A stretch of 64,000 nucleotides of DNA from Schizophyllum amplum. Its lineage: Eukaryota; Basidiomycota; Agaricomycetes; Agaricales; Schizophyllaceae. The DNA lies in the NCBI GenBank assembly GCA_007026445.1, contig VDMD01000046.1:62001-126000 (forward strand). Reading direction: 5' to 3'. Below are positions 1-10,194 of this stretch, piece by piece (positions within the stretch are counted from its first letter, which is position 1; every line of letters begins with the position of its first letter). The notes under the pieces were generated by a model. That model was not told where the DNA came from. It was given only the letters and a program-made list of their open reading frames with translations, and did not search any database. Both the position numbers and the translations under genes were made by a program.

Positions 1-638
1 GGGTGTCTATTTCGACCATTCACACCGCTATCGCGCATAGTGAACTGCGAAGGCTCTGAACAACACCAGCACTGAGCAGCTAGTACGACTCACAGCGCTA
101 TTGTGGTAGATGGGCGCTTGCACAGATTAGGAAGGACCCATCTCATCGGGCAGCGCTTTTTTGGAAAATATACAAGCGCATAGCCTTGCCACAAAGGGTG
201 GCAGTGTGTAGGTGCCAGACGGCGGTGAACAATCAATATCGGCAGATGCCGGTGGCTGTATGGATATAGTCACGCTGCATCACGTCACTGTTCTCTTTTG
301 CTCTCGACTGCCATCGAAATGACAATAGCATGTCCTCTATGGAAGACTTGCGCTGCGAATAACACGTCTACGTGGCCTTATCATGATTTTCTCAAAACAA
401 TAAATTGAATACCGCAACGGAACGGGCATACGGACCCGGCAATTGTTTTTGTTGTCTTGAGTCGCCGGTACGTGCCGGGCGGGATATGTGGCACAGGAGG
501 TTCATAAGGACGGAAATATTCAGCAACGATACTTTCTCTTACGACCCTCAGACGCCTCGTTCACGCTTTTCACGTCGCTTGTTGATCAAGCTGCACGCTC
601 TCCGACGCTCGATACTTATCACGCCGAAGACGATCGCC
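1..638. other. 5' flank of family-A gene copy 1
   Basis: No gene is supported here. From about 415 onward the sequence matches, in inverted orientation, the flank upstream of A copy 4 (about 34473-34720), for example around the shared words ATATGTGGCAC and AGGAGGTTCATAAG. This is the left boundary of arm I. Before about 410 I see no similarity to the other arm. The shared stretch runs directly into the 13 nt first exon of A1, so it is probably promoter and 5' UTR. Confidence 0.6.
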
Positions 639-2460
639 ATGCCTCGCAACGGTGAGTGCCCTCTACGTCGTGCTCCTTCCCAGCTGACGCTTTTCGTCCA
701 TACAGAAAATCTTCCCGATGCTTCAGTGGATGATGTCCCCGATACTTCTTTGGCCGCGCAGGTCGCGGCTTTGGCACGCCATGGTCTCTACTGCAGAATT
801 CGCTCGCGCTTCAGGCGCATCGCGGGAGGGACCCGCCACACTCATGATCGCTTATCCCCAGCTCGCGAACAAACAGCTTGGGATGCCTGACTCTCGCCCG
901 CCTCTTCGTCTTCGTGCTCGCTATTGTCGCCAGGCGACTGAAAATCGGCAGCGATTGAATATCGAGTCATCGCCATCGACTGCCCCAGTGTTGCCGGCGA
1001 TGGATCTTCCCGGCCCCATAATCTTGTCAGACCATTCCTCGACGTCTCTGGGTCGCCCCATCGAGGAATCTCGCACTCCGTCGCCGCAGGTCACTACCAA
1101 CAATCATCCGTTCTTTACAAGCAGCAACGTGTCTCTGTCCTCCCAGTATGCGACACAGGGGCGTGGAAGAACACCGGAACTGCGTGCATTACGGCGTGAT
1201 CTAGCAGACCTGCGCGACGCAATCATGTGCGGCCTAGCGATACTCGAGAATGACCCTCACACCGCAGGCGTCCGGACCCTTGACATCGAAGAGTCGACAT
1301 GCGCGCAGGTCTTGTCGAGTCGTCTGGGTCATGACGATGTTACGGAAGAATGGCAGACAGTGCCCTCTGCGGTCCCTGCCGGCGAAGGCGCGAGCGGTGT
1401 CGGTGTCAGTGGTCTCTACCCTCCTACGCAAGACGCCGCGTCCCTGTCAGGGCTCGGATTGTACCTCGCCACAACGGACGATCAAGCTATTCCGGAGGAC
1501 GAGGCGCCGGCGCCAATCACCTCCTCTCACTCGAGAGTGAATCATGCGTCTGAAGCTTCTGTTGCTGCCCCCATTGTTAATGAGGGAGATCATATCCTTT
1601 CTGTGCGTCAGCCTTCTGGTAACTCGAAGGCTGCAGTCGCCGCCGCCACTGTCGCCTCGCACCAGCAGCCCCATACCGAAGTTACCGATAGCTCCTACTT
1701 CATCCCTACCTTAGTGGGGCTAGGTAAAGCCAGCTTGGCTTGCGCTGGTGGCTTGGAGCTTATCATCGACGTCGGTACGACGTCCGAAGTCGAGAATTGT
1801 CCCATGATTCTCTTCTGGGGTGACCTGGACAACGCTCTTGAGCAGCTTCCAGATCTCTGTGAGCCGTATACGAAGGGTCTGACACAACTCTTCATGCGTC
1901 TTCGGTGGTCGCGCGATCGGCAAGACTGCGAAATCATGAACAGGGTCATGCTGCGCCTTGAAGAATGCTTGTTTGATCTTTTCGCCATTCATATCATCAT
2001 GGATGAAAAAGGCAGCCTTGGGAACATGGATCAGGATACCTTCCTCGATTGTCTTCCCCATCTGCGCTACTTGCGTATCGAAGGCCAGGCAACGAGGAGT
2101 CACTTCATGCTCTTCCCCCTTCACAATTTGCGTCAGCTCGATATTATGGCGAAGATGTCTTCTAACGAGGTTATGGAGCTCATACACCAAGCAAAAATGC
2201 TGGACGTCCTTCTACTTGATTTCTACGACGGCGTTCAAACCCAGACAAACGTCGAACTCGGTCATGATCTGGTGCCCCACGATGTCCGTTTTCCGCCTGC
2301 GATGCACATTACGGCCGACAATCCCACAGCACTTTTACCATGTTTCGTTGCAGCTTTGTCGACTACAACAGATCTCCGCCTCACCGTTACAGGTCACGAA
2401 TGCCCTGCAGAAGTAGCCGCTCTATTTGTCCCTCCTCGTCGTTGGTTCTTGGACATTTGA
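639..2460 (+). pseudogene. Family A copy 1 (A1), frameshifted
   Basis: This is a family I do not recognise. Exon 1 is 639-651, intron 652-705, and exon 2 is 706-2460, by comparison with A4. Exon 2 starts in the frame reading NLPDASVDDVPDT and hits a stop near 890; the rest of the homology continues in another frame. Beside A4 there is one extra base around 866-890. The spliced length is 1768 nt, exactly one more than the 1767 nt of A4 (588 aa). The family has an Arg-rich HGLYCRIRSRFRR segment, a long Ser/Pro-rich disordered middle and a C-terminal half of about 230 residues with LRR-like strands (LRYLRIEGQ, LRQLDI, DLRLTV, CPAEVA). It is convergent with B1, 57 bp between stops. It may be a pseudogene, or the extra base may be a sequencing error. 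Confidence 0.7.
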
Positions 2461-2517
2461 GCAATGGTTGAGTTCTGCAGGTAGAACAGATACATGTAGG
2501 AAGGCATGATAATTAGG

Positions 2518-3741
2518 CTATAGCATAATTGATGAGCTCGACTCGGAGCAGTTGAGTGCTAGCGCTTGATACGCCTGTTCTGCTTCGTCGTATGTTCTGG
2601 TGAACAAGGCTATCTGAGGCGGTAAATGTGGGACAGGGTCAAAGCATTCACGATGCTCGATATACGGTCCGTTATAAGGGTCGTAGCGAAGGATCCTCAA
2701 ATGCTGCATTTCCTCACAACGGAGCAGAGCTTTCAGCTCATCCCCGTTCCCCGGACGTAGCCAACGCATGGCCAGCATACAGAGGCGTGCATGTGACCGC
2801 TGTAACATATGCTGAATGGCACAGGCCTGGACCCTCGCAACTGATAGATCGATACGAGCAAGACGAGGTACGACAAGGCCATTGAAGAAGTTGGTCCAGT
2901 CGCTCATCCCGCGCAACATCATCATGCGAAGATGTGGGAGGATGATGGGCACCGTCACCGAGGATATCAGATACCCATCGTTCTTGCCTGGGAATATACC
3001 TGGCGCCGGCTGGACAACAGCTTGCAGTACTTCAAGCTGAGGGCATGCCTGCAGGAGGGTCATGATCTTGTCGGGTCGAATAGCCGTGACGCCAATATGA
3101 GTGAGCTGCCGAAGAGTCGATAGGGGAGCGTGGATGCCGACGTCAAACACCTGCACTGTACGAAGGGCAGGAGAGGAATAGAACAGCTGCCAGAGACGTG
3201 AAGTGACACTCGCGTGCTTGTCGTCGGTTTCGAGATGGATCGTAGCTCGCTTCAGGCACGTGAAGGTGATGCGTGAAAGGACGCATAATGGTTCGACTAT
3301 GTCAGCAACGTTGCCTGGTTCGTGCTTCAGGATGATGGATATCTCCTCCCATCGGTCAGATGTCGCAGCGACGAGATGCATGAATCGTCGGAGGACATTC
3401 GATTTACGTTGAGGGGGAGGTGTGTAGTGATTATCGTCCAATCGCAGCCTAAGAGGTAGTCCGGAGGAGAACTTGAGCGCAAGCTTCAAGTTGACGACGT
3501 CGCACAGCTGAGGTAGCGGAACATCCACGAGGGTCCATAGCAGCGGACAGCCCCGTGTGACCGCGAACCAGTGCGAGCAGACATGCCCAAGTAGCTGTAG
3601 GACAGTCATCCGACTGTAGAGCGGGGTTCTGCAGTTACGAAAATTATCCCGTGATTGCATGAACTCGTCCCGCGGGTAGTTGAAAGTATCGTTCGGTTCG
3701 CCGCACATCATGAAGATGGTACACAGCAGCTCGGGCGGCAA
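2518..3741 (-). CDS. F-box-like/LRR protein, family B copy 1 (B1), 5' end incomplete
   Basis: The N-terminal segment RLPPELLCTIFMMC, followed by VCSHWFAVTRGCPLLWT, is the usual Agaricomycete F-box-like pattern (LPxELL..IF..C ... VC..W..V....P.LW). The remaining 300 residues contain repeated hydrophobic strands typical of a degenerate LRR solenoid. By family, such proteins recruit substrates to SCF ubiquitin ligases, but no substrate can be inferred. The first codon given is a TTG (Leu) inside the F-box, so the true start lies upstream. The frame stays open to about 3840, with an AG acceptor near 3815. It is tail-to-tail with A1. Confidence 0.75.
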   Translation of the reverse strand: MPPELLCTIFMMCGEPNDTFNYPRDEFMQSRDNFRNCRTPLYSRMTVLQLLGHVCSHWFAVTRGCPLLWTLVDVPLPQLCDVVNLKLALKFSSGLPLRLRLDDNHYTPPPQRKSNVLRRFMHLVAATSDRWEEISIILKHEPGNVADIVEPLCVLSRITFTCLKRATIHLETDDKHASVTSRLWQLFYSSPALRTVQVFDVGIHAPLSTLRQLTHIGVTAIRPDKIMTLLQACPQLEVLQAVVQPAPGIFPGKNDGYLISSVTVPIILPHLRMMMLRGMSDWTNFFNGLVVPRLARIDLSVARVQACAIQHMLQRSHARLCMLAMRWLRPGNGDELKALLRCEEMQHLRILRYDPYNGPYIEHRECFDPVPHLPPQIALFTRTYDEAEQAYQALALNCSESSSSIML

Positions 3742-4254
3742 GCGTCGGATTCCTCGCGATATTCTGTTGTGGCTGCGGGTCCATGCTCGATTGTGTGCTG
3801 GGCCAGGAGGTGCAACTGACGGATCTGCTCATCAGCCGGCGCACCGAAAGCAGAGAGAACGAACAAACGCACGATGCCACCTCGACGGCACTGGTGCCAA
3901 TGGGTATTGAGATATATTGCCTCCTTCAGCGATGGAGCGCACACGCCCCCGGGAAGCGCGCTCATTTGCTACGCTCATGGTAGATGTGTGTTTGCGTGAA
4001 GACGAAGAAGCCCGAACATCTGGGTATTCTGGGGGTGAGCATCACTAGTCAGAGTAGTGCATAACGCGACTTACGCAGAAGAACCTGTTATTGTATACAA
4101 CGAGACCTATAACTCGATGAATGAAAGAGCAGCTGTTCGCAAGGATCAGAACGACGTGGCAGAGGAAGTCTGATTATCACATACCGAGACCAGTCTCTGA
4201 CTATCAATACAGGCGCAAGGAAGACAGCAGGGAGCCGAGAAAAGCGACGGAACG
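3742..4254. other. 5' exons/leader region of B1, not resolved
   Basis: This region probably contains one or more short upstream exons of B1. Weak matches to the corresponding region of B3 include a shared stretch ending GTGCCGTCG or GCTGCCGTCG. I could not place exon borders with confidence and see no separate gene. Confidence 0.4.
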
Positions 4255-5310
4255 AGGGGGTGAGCGAGAGGTACTGTTCCCATACTCCCGCGCCTTTTGA
4301 AGGCGGAAAACATCCTACGTATCATGAAAGGTCGTACATACCAGGAAATTCGGGCTGAATATAGCAGGTGTCTCCCGCCCAGCTGGTATGGGCTTCTTCA
4401 TTCCAAGTAGAGCACAAACGACCATCTTCCTTCGGCCAGAACGTCGCTTCTTTGCGCGAATACAAAGGTGAATCCATAACGGGAACAAGGGATGTCGAGC
4501 GCTGAATTCGAGTTCAACTCAAGTTCGGTCTGATCCGGGCCGGGACATCGAACGCTCTCGAACTTTGCGATCAGCTAAGTAAGCACGTCATTGACTCGGG
4601 CAACCACGCCTGCCAAATATGGATGTCCTTTGTCCTTCCGAATTCATACGGTCGCCGTCTGGTTGCTGGATAGTGTGCTCACTCAAAGACTCCATGCAAT
4701 GAATAAAAGTGACATATGTGGGCGCTAGAGCGGCTTCTGTCAAGCACTTATTCTACGGTGAGTCTGCTCTCAAGTTGAACCTGCTGATCTTGTGACAGAC
4801 AGTACACCATCAGTGTTCCCAAAGGTACAGCAGCATCGGCTTGTCGTCTCAGGAGACGGTTGATTCCACTCCTGCCACAGGCGGCAGCCTGGTGCAGACT
4901 GAGAGATCAATCGCGCAGTCAACCTTCGGCAGGTGCCGCGGGTGAGTTCGAGTCTCGACTCCTTGTCACCGAACGGTCATCGTCGGCAACGTATCCCCCT
5001 CAAGGTCCCTCACAGACTTCACTGCGCTCGGCCTTGCTGCTCAACCCAAAGAAGAACTCCGCCCCGGGCGTGTGTATGCGCTACTCCTACACGCAGCCGC
5101 GTGGAGTGCGACAATAGCCCTATTGTCTTTCGGTCGGAGGGAAAGCTTCTAACTTTCCATGTCGCCGCTGCCGACAGATAAAAGCGCGCGTATGGAGAGA
5201 GCGCATACCGACTCCACTTCCCCATACTGTCTTACTCTGGCTGGGCTACATTTGCTATCTACTGTCGACGCCAGCTGGACTCGGTATGTGATATGTCTAC
5301 CGTCGCGGTG
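4255..5310. repeat. Conserved non-annotated block, inverted copy of 30110-31140
   Basis: About 1 kb is shared with 30110-31140 in inverted orientation. Matching landmarks are a frame beginning MGFFIP (from 4388 here), a TCTATTGTCTTTCGGTCGGAGG-like segment near 5120-5140, and a splice-donor-like AGCTGGACTCGGT at about 5270. The block sits upstream of B2 and points the same way. It could be 5' exons and promoter of B2, or a decayed extra gene. The MGFFIP frame ends at an early TGA here (near 4470), where the other copy reads GAA. Confidence 0.65.
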
Positions 5311-5733
5311 CCGCACTGATCACGACCAGAATTGGTTCCATCTTCTGGTGGAACTAACGTCAGGATTAGCGATAGAGTCTCTTGGATCGTAATTCGCTTC
5401 ACATCGGTGTATCTGTCGCGACTAATGAGACACGTTGTCAGATTTATTGTCTGAAAGGCGACCACTCTCCATGAGCATAGCAAGTAAGTCACATACGACG
5501 AAGGTCTACCAAGGGACTGACTCGTTTTCCAGCACACACTCCTGTCGTGGATGCTAGCAGAATTGGACTCTTCCAATACTCGTCGGCGCTTTTGGCACGA
5601 TCACAAGGTGTGTACGCTCATTTCTTTGCTCTTCCTTTGGACATGAACTGAGACTCTGTCAGAGCCAGTATCCGGCTTTGCTGAGAGCCGTAAACGCACC
5701 CGCTGCGATGCTGGAGCATGGGGAATTCAGCGC
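5311..5733 (+). other. Likely upstream exons of B2
   Basis: Splice-like signals suggest short upstream exons of B2. There is a donor CAAGTAAGT near 5480 that is shared with the B3 leader, an acceptor TTTCCAG near 5532, a donor near 5608 and an acceptor CTGTCAG near 5661. The frame into the F-box is open from about 5662. The reading frame before that is uncertain. Confidence 0.45.
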
Positions 5734-6921
5734 TTGCCGACCGAGCTGCTGTGTGCCATCTTCGCTATGTGCGGCGACACGAATGAAGTGTTCTCTTATC
5801 CGCGGGACGAGGACATGCACGCGACAAGAGCCAAAAATCGTGACCGCACGAAGACAACATATCTTCGAGCGACGGTTCACATCAGTCGCGTCTGCTCGCG
5901 CTGGTTTGCTGTCACGCGAGGATGTCCTCAGCTGTGGACTGCAGTGGACGTCGCCCTCCCTCAACCAAGCGACATCACTGCTCTTAAACTTGCTCTTCGT
6001 TACTCAGATGGACTTCCGTTAATACTGCGCATCGACGATAACCTCTACACGCCTCCTCATCGCCGCACAGAGAGTATACCCCGCCAGTTCATGGAGCTAG
6101 TCGCCTCTACAGCCCATCGCTGGGCGGAAGTCTCCATCATTTTGCTCCATGGACCGCCGGCGGTTCTCGACGTAATTGAACCCCTGCTAGCCGTTCCACG
6201 CAACTCCTTCGTCTCTCTGGCGCGTGCCACATTGCGCTTTGAGGACGATAAACATGCGTCTGCTGCGTCACGCCTGTGGGAGGCGCTTTACGGATCGCCT
6301 ATGCTTCGAGCAGTGCAGTGGTTCTACGTTCGCGTTCATGCGCCTGCGTTGACCCTGCAGCAGCTCACCCACATCGGTGTCAACGCCATCCGACCGGAGG
6401 AAGTAATGGGACTCCTGCAGGCATGCCCTCGCCTCGAAATCCTGCAGGCGATCGTCGAGCCAGCGCCAGACATATATCCAGGCCAGAACGATGGATACCT
6501 AATACCCGCCATGCCGGCGCCTATCATCCTCCCTCATCTTCAAGTGTTGATGTTGAGCGGGATGTACGATTGGTCTCACTTCTTCGAAGGCCTGACGGTG
6601 CCTCGTCTGAATCGACTTGACCTCAATATCGTAGGGATCCAAGCGGATGCGATTCAGGCCATGCTGCGGCGCTCCTCTGCGCATCTCTACATGCTCACTC
6701 TGCGCTGGCTTTACGCCGGGAACGAGAGAGAGATTGTGGCTCTACTTCAATCTCCCGAACTGCAGAATCTGAAGATTCTTCGCTACCATCCTTATGATGG
6801 CCCAGAGGACGAACCGGACTCCTTCGATCCAACACCATACTTGCCATCTGCGCTGCTAGTATTGACCAGGACGTACGAAGATGCAGAAAGCTCATATCAT
6901 GCACTGGTAACCAATAGATAG
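5734..6921 (+). CDS. F-box-like/LRR protein, family B copy 2 (B2), 5' end incomplete
   Basis: The F-box-like start reads LPTELLCAIFAMC and VCSRWFAVTRGCPQLW, followed by an LRR-like solenoid with the family signature LTHIGVNAIRPEEVMGLLQACP. The frame is about 395 codons from a TTG (Leu) and is open upstream to about 5662, so the real start is in an earlier exon. It is convergent with A2, 48 bp between stop codons. Its 3' half is closest by eye to B3 (MLSGMYDWS, RRSSAH), while its 5' part (SYPRDE.MH) is closest to B4. The role as an SCF substrate adaptor is inferred from the family only. Confidence 0.75.
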   Translation: MPTELLCAIFAMCGDTNEVFSYPRDEDMHATRAKNRDRTKTTYLRATVHISRVCSRWFAVTRGCPQLWTAVDVALPQPSDITALKLALRYSDGLPLILRIDDNLYTPPHRRTESIPRQFMELVASTAHRWAEVSIILLHGPPAVLDVIEPLLAVPRNSFVSLARATLRFEDDKHASAASRLWEALYGSPMLRAVQWFYVRVHAPALTLQQLTHIGVNAIRPEEVMGLLQACPRLEILQAIVEPAPDIYPGQNDGYLIPAMPAPIILPHLQVLMLSGMYDWSHFFEGLTVPRLNRLDLNIVGIQADAIQAMLRRSSAHLYMLTLRWLYAGNEREIVALLQSPELQNLKILRYHPYDGPEDEPDSFDPTPYLPSALLVLTRTYEDAESSYHALVTNR

Positions 6922-6969
6922 GAGATATATACGTTGCATGGCACGAAGAAAAAACTAAATATACACTAA

Positions 6970-8869
6970 CTATATATTCAAGATCCATTGCCGAGGTGAA
7001 GCGAACAAATTCGCTATCTCAGCAGGGCACTCGCCGCCTGTCACTGCCATACGCACTGACAATGTCTTCGATGCTGCCGCACGCAATAAAGTGAGGAGTG
7101 GTGCTGGGTCGTCCGCCGTGATATGCATGATGGGCGGGAGACGCAGTCGTTCGGGTTCCAATAAATGTCGGTGGCGCCGAGGAACGGCAGCGTGATCATC
7201 ATCCTTCTGGAAGTTCAATAAAAGAACATGTAGGGCCTTCGATAGGTGGATGAGACGTAGCACGTCTGTGTCCGATATCCTCACGGCGATGTCAAGTTGG
7301 ATCAGATTCTGCAAAGGGAAGAGTAGAAAATGCTCCACGTTCGCCTGTCCTTCCACACGAAGATGACGGAGCTCCGTGAACCGATCGCGAAACATTGCTT
7401 GCGCCGTATGGTCGATGACTTCTGAGCGATCCACAATGAGTTGGACCGCGAAGAAGCAGTGCATGTAGTCCATTAAGCGGAGCAAAACTTGCATCATCGT
7501 ATCTCGTCCACGGCGATCCTGCGAGCGGCCGATGCGCAGGTAAAGCTGGGTCAGGTGTATCTTGCGCGACTCGCAAAGGCCCGGAAGGTCGGCAACAGCG
7601 TCGTCGAAGTCACCCCAGAAGAGCTTGTCCTCGCAGCCATCGACCGCGTGCATAGTGCCGACGTCAATGGCAAGCCTGAAGCCTCCAGCGAAAGACATGC
7701 TATCCGCCTTGCCCAGCCCCACATACGTGGGGAGGAAGTCCTGGACCGAGGTGGCCTTGGCCTGCGTGATGGGCTGTGAGGCATAGACGGTCTGATTCTC
7801 TATGTTGGAAGAATACGGAGCGGGACCGGAAGCTGACACGGTCACGACGGGCGCGCTTGCAGAAACTTGGGCATCGGGCGCCTGCTGGGCTGTAGGACGA
7901 ATAGCCAAGCCCGTGGACGAGGGGATAGGCGCCGAGACCTCATCTGCCCGCGCAGGGAAATCATTGTCAGGCTCCTCGACATCCTGATCGCCCAAGCTGA
8001 CATCGCAATCGCGGGTGCTCGTCGTTGCATCCGGATAACGGACGATAGTCACTTCAGACGCCATCGACACTGGCTCCCGACTCGGTTTTTCGACATTAGG
8101 GATAGCAGGAAAGTTGTTCTCCTGTCTTCGTCCCGACCGTATGGTACCCGCAACTCCTGCAGCTGTCGTCCTCAGTGAGGGTAGAGGCGTCCGCTCAGCT
8201 TGTTCAGGACCGGGTGTCGTGACGCTGCCATAATCATACGTTGACGATCCGAGGCTGGCGTCCAGCGCGGGGTAGCTCGGGGAGTTGCCGTGAGTTTGTG
8301 GCCAGCTAATCCGAGGTCCGGGCAGACGGAGTGGAAGCATCGTTGATGCGTGAAGGTCCTGTGTGTTGGGGTCCGGCGACTGTTGACGATCGCGCGCCTG
8401 ACCGCCCCAGTATTGTGTATTCTGGCGGCGAAGGGGACGGTGACCAACGGGGGGCCACGGTGATTGGTCTTGATCTAAGAGGGAGTGTTCGTTTTCGTGG
8501 CGGAATCCTGCCGCTAGGCGTCTGAAGCGCGAGCGGACCCTGCAGTAAAGGCCATGGTGGTCTTCGATTGGTTCGGGAGATGAGACCAGATGGGAGGCAT
8601 ACACAGGGCCAGCCTGCGTAAAAACGCTGTCCTGAACGGAGACGTCGCGGGATTGTCCTGTCAAGCGAGATTCAAGCCGTCAACCAAGCCTTCGCGGTAT
8701 ATTATGGCCACGAGCACTCACTGGTTGAGGTCATAGTGAGATCTTCTTCAGCTAGATCACTATCGTGAAGAGGGACGTCACGGGATCGTTCTGTCGAGAA
8801 GGATGACGCTGGTGAGATATCAGCAAAGCGTTACATATGTGGCGAAGGTCACTCACTGCTAGAAGGCAT
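6970..8869 (-). CDS. Family A copy 2 (A2)
   Basis: The model has three exons: 8857-8869 (13 nt, ATGCCTTCTAGCA), 8722-8808 (87 nt) and 6970-8657, giving 595 aa. The start is chosen because A3 has the same exon sizes and the same ATGCCTTCTA first exon. Exon 2 ends with an ATG-led 13 nt that resembles exon 1, so the exon-intron unit looks tandemly duplicated. The N-terminus carries HGLYCRVRSRFRRLA. The middle is Ser/Pro-rich. The C-terminal half has the family strands (FAGGFRLAIDVG, LFWGDFDDAV, LTQLYLRIGRSQDR, LRHLRVEGQ, ECPAEIANLFASPRQW). I see no signal peptide, TM segment or catalytic motif. It is tail-to-tail with B2. Function is unknown; an LRR-type binding surface is an inference. Confidence 0.7.
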
Positions 8870-9129
8870 AACGGTACGGTCTTCACTGTGAGTGTCGTAG
8901 AGCGCGTAGATTCGTCAATAAGAGACGTGAGGCGTGATTGAAGCGTCCGGAAGTCGTGAGGGAGAATCGTAGGTGCAGAAGCGAGGTGGACTCGCCGACC
9001 TTAAAAAGCCTCTGAGGTGCTGCTTTGTTCATTCACGCACGTACATAGTAGTTCTGTACAGATGTGGTTAGTAGAACCCGGCAGTCGGTGAGACACATGC
9101 TCCGACCTTTCAATCCTGAAAGGAACAAT
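8870..9129. promoter_or_regulatory. 5' flank of A2, conserved with 5' flank of A3
   Basis: This flank is nearly collinear, in inverted orientation, with 26376-26616 upstream of A3, including TTAAAAAGCCTCTGAGG-like and CTGTACAGA.GTGGTTAGTAG-like words. It is a plausible shared promoter of the A2/A3 subfamily. No coding potential is supported. Confidence 0.55.
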
Positions 9130-9734
9130 AGGGGAGGTCAGAGTGAGCGATTCTGGTGTGATTCTGAGTGTGATTCCGAACGCGATTATGATCTGGACGT
9201 CCTCTCAGAATCGCACCGGAATCGCGTTGGCACTCTGACCGCCTTTTACCGAAACGTGATTCTCAGTGCGATTCTCGAACACGATTCTGCAACCCCCTCT
9301 TGTTTTCCGTCGTTGAAGGCTTCTGTGGGCCCTGTGACTTTACCACTGCCTTTCTAGATCACATGTTGAGCCAGAACTCACAGAAAATCCATTTATTTCC
9401 TTCAGAAAGGGTGTATATGCTCATTACAGGGCCAAAAGACGTCGGAGAGGTCTCCAACTGCACTGGATATTCAGGACCACTAAAGAGAGCATATATACGC
9501 GCTACAGAGCCCCCAAGTATGCTAGAAGGCAGTAAGAAAAGCAAAGTACAAAGGCTGGCTGAGAGAAGTGTGATTCTGAATGCGATTCTGAGAGCAGAAT
9601 CGCCTCCAGACGCGATTCTGAGTGCGATTCTGCGATCCGTGATTCTCCCACGGTCGAACGCGATTCTGGACTTCAGAATCGCGTTCGGAATCACACTCAG
9701 AATCACACCAGAATCGCTCACTCTGACCTCCCCT
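9130..9734. mobile_element. 605 bp TIR element (MITE-like) with 3 bp target duplication
   Basis: The perfect 58 bp terminal inverted repeats are 9130-9187 and 9677-9734, beginning AGGGGAGGTCAGAG. The flanking AAT is duplicated (9127-9129 and 9735-9737). The homologous position in arm II (near 26355-26360) reads straight through with a single AAT, which is an empty site. Subterminal regions hold many direct and inverted copies of GATTCTGAGTGCGATTC-like words, as expected for transposase-binding repeats. No transposase is encoded, so it is non-autonomous. The 3 bp duplication would fit Harbinger-like or CACTA-like DNA transposons; the superfamily is not settled. Confidence 0.92.
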
Positions 9735-9737
9735 AAT

Positions 9738-10194
9738 GGCATGCCTTATTCAGCGGTCTCATGGCGACCAGGTTCTCACCGTCCGTGAGAGCCTTCCTTG
9801 TAGCATAGAGAAGGAACAAGGAATTTCCTCTTGTACAACAAGCGTGCCATACTTCCAGGGTTGTAGACCATAGTGACTGCTTGAGGGGTGAGTGCAGCTG
9901 CGCCAGCGAATGCAGCCAACTTGAACCGAAGTATTGGGCCCGACCGAAGAAATCTCCGTTCGACCAAGATTACAGGGCTTCACGGTAAGGCTGAGGATGT
10001 ATGACAAAGTCTTGGACCTCAAGTGCTCGTGATCAAGTCCTATTCCGCACATATCGATTCCTCGAGATGATGGTCGAAAAACAAGGAGACAAGCAAGGAG
10101 ACGCCACAAACGCCCAAAGTTGATTCGGCCGCGCGGCCCGGTCTTCCGCTCTTTTCTCCCATCCCCTCACTCGCGAACGGCCAATATCACGACG
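9738..10194. other. Divergent intergenic region between A2 and the U1A/U2B''-like gene
   Basis: The first 110 bases still match arm II. After about 9850 the unique spacer between the two arms begins. No gene is supported. The stretch just before 10195 is the promoter of the downstream gene. Confidence 0.5.

Larger units (their letters stand above)
410..9850. repeat. Arm I of large inverted segmental duplication
   Basis: This arm contains A1, B1, a conserved block, B2, A2 and a TIR element. It corresponds in inverted order to 26230-34720. Anchors that match by eye are the A1 and A4 upstream regions; blocks 4255-5310 and 30110-31140; the A2 and A3 first exons, introns and promoters; and the sequence beyond the TIR element (about 9738-9850) against about 26230-26345. 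Coding parts are diverged (roughly 50-65% at protein level by eye), so the duplication is old. Boundaries are approximate. Confidence 0.8.

Noticed and set aside
718..890. Independent start of A1 at the ATG at 718 in the downstream frame
   Set aside because: Residues before about 885 in that frame match none of the other A copies, whereas the other frame matches A4 closely; a frameshift explains both.
9300..9788. 162-codon frame across the TIR element
   Set aside because: It spans the element's inverted repeat and flanking DNA and has no transposase-like motif.
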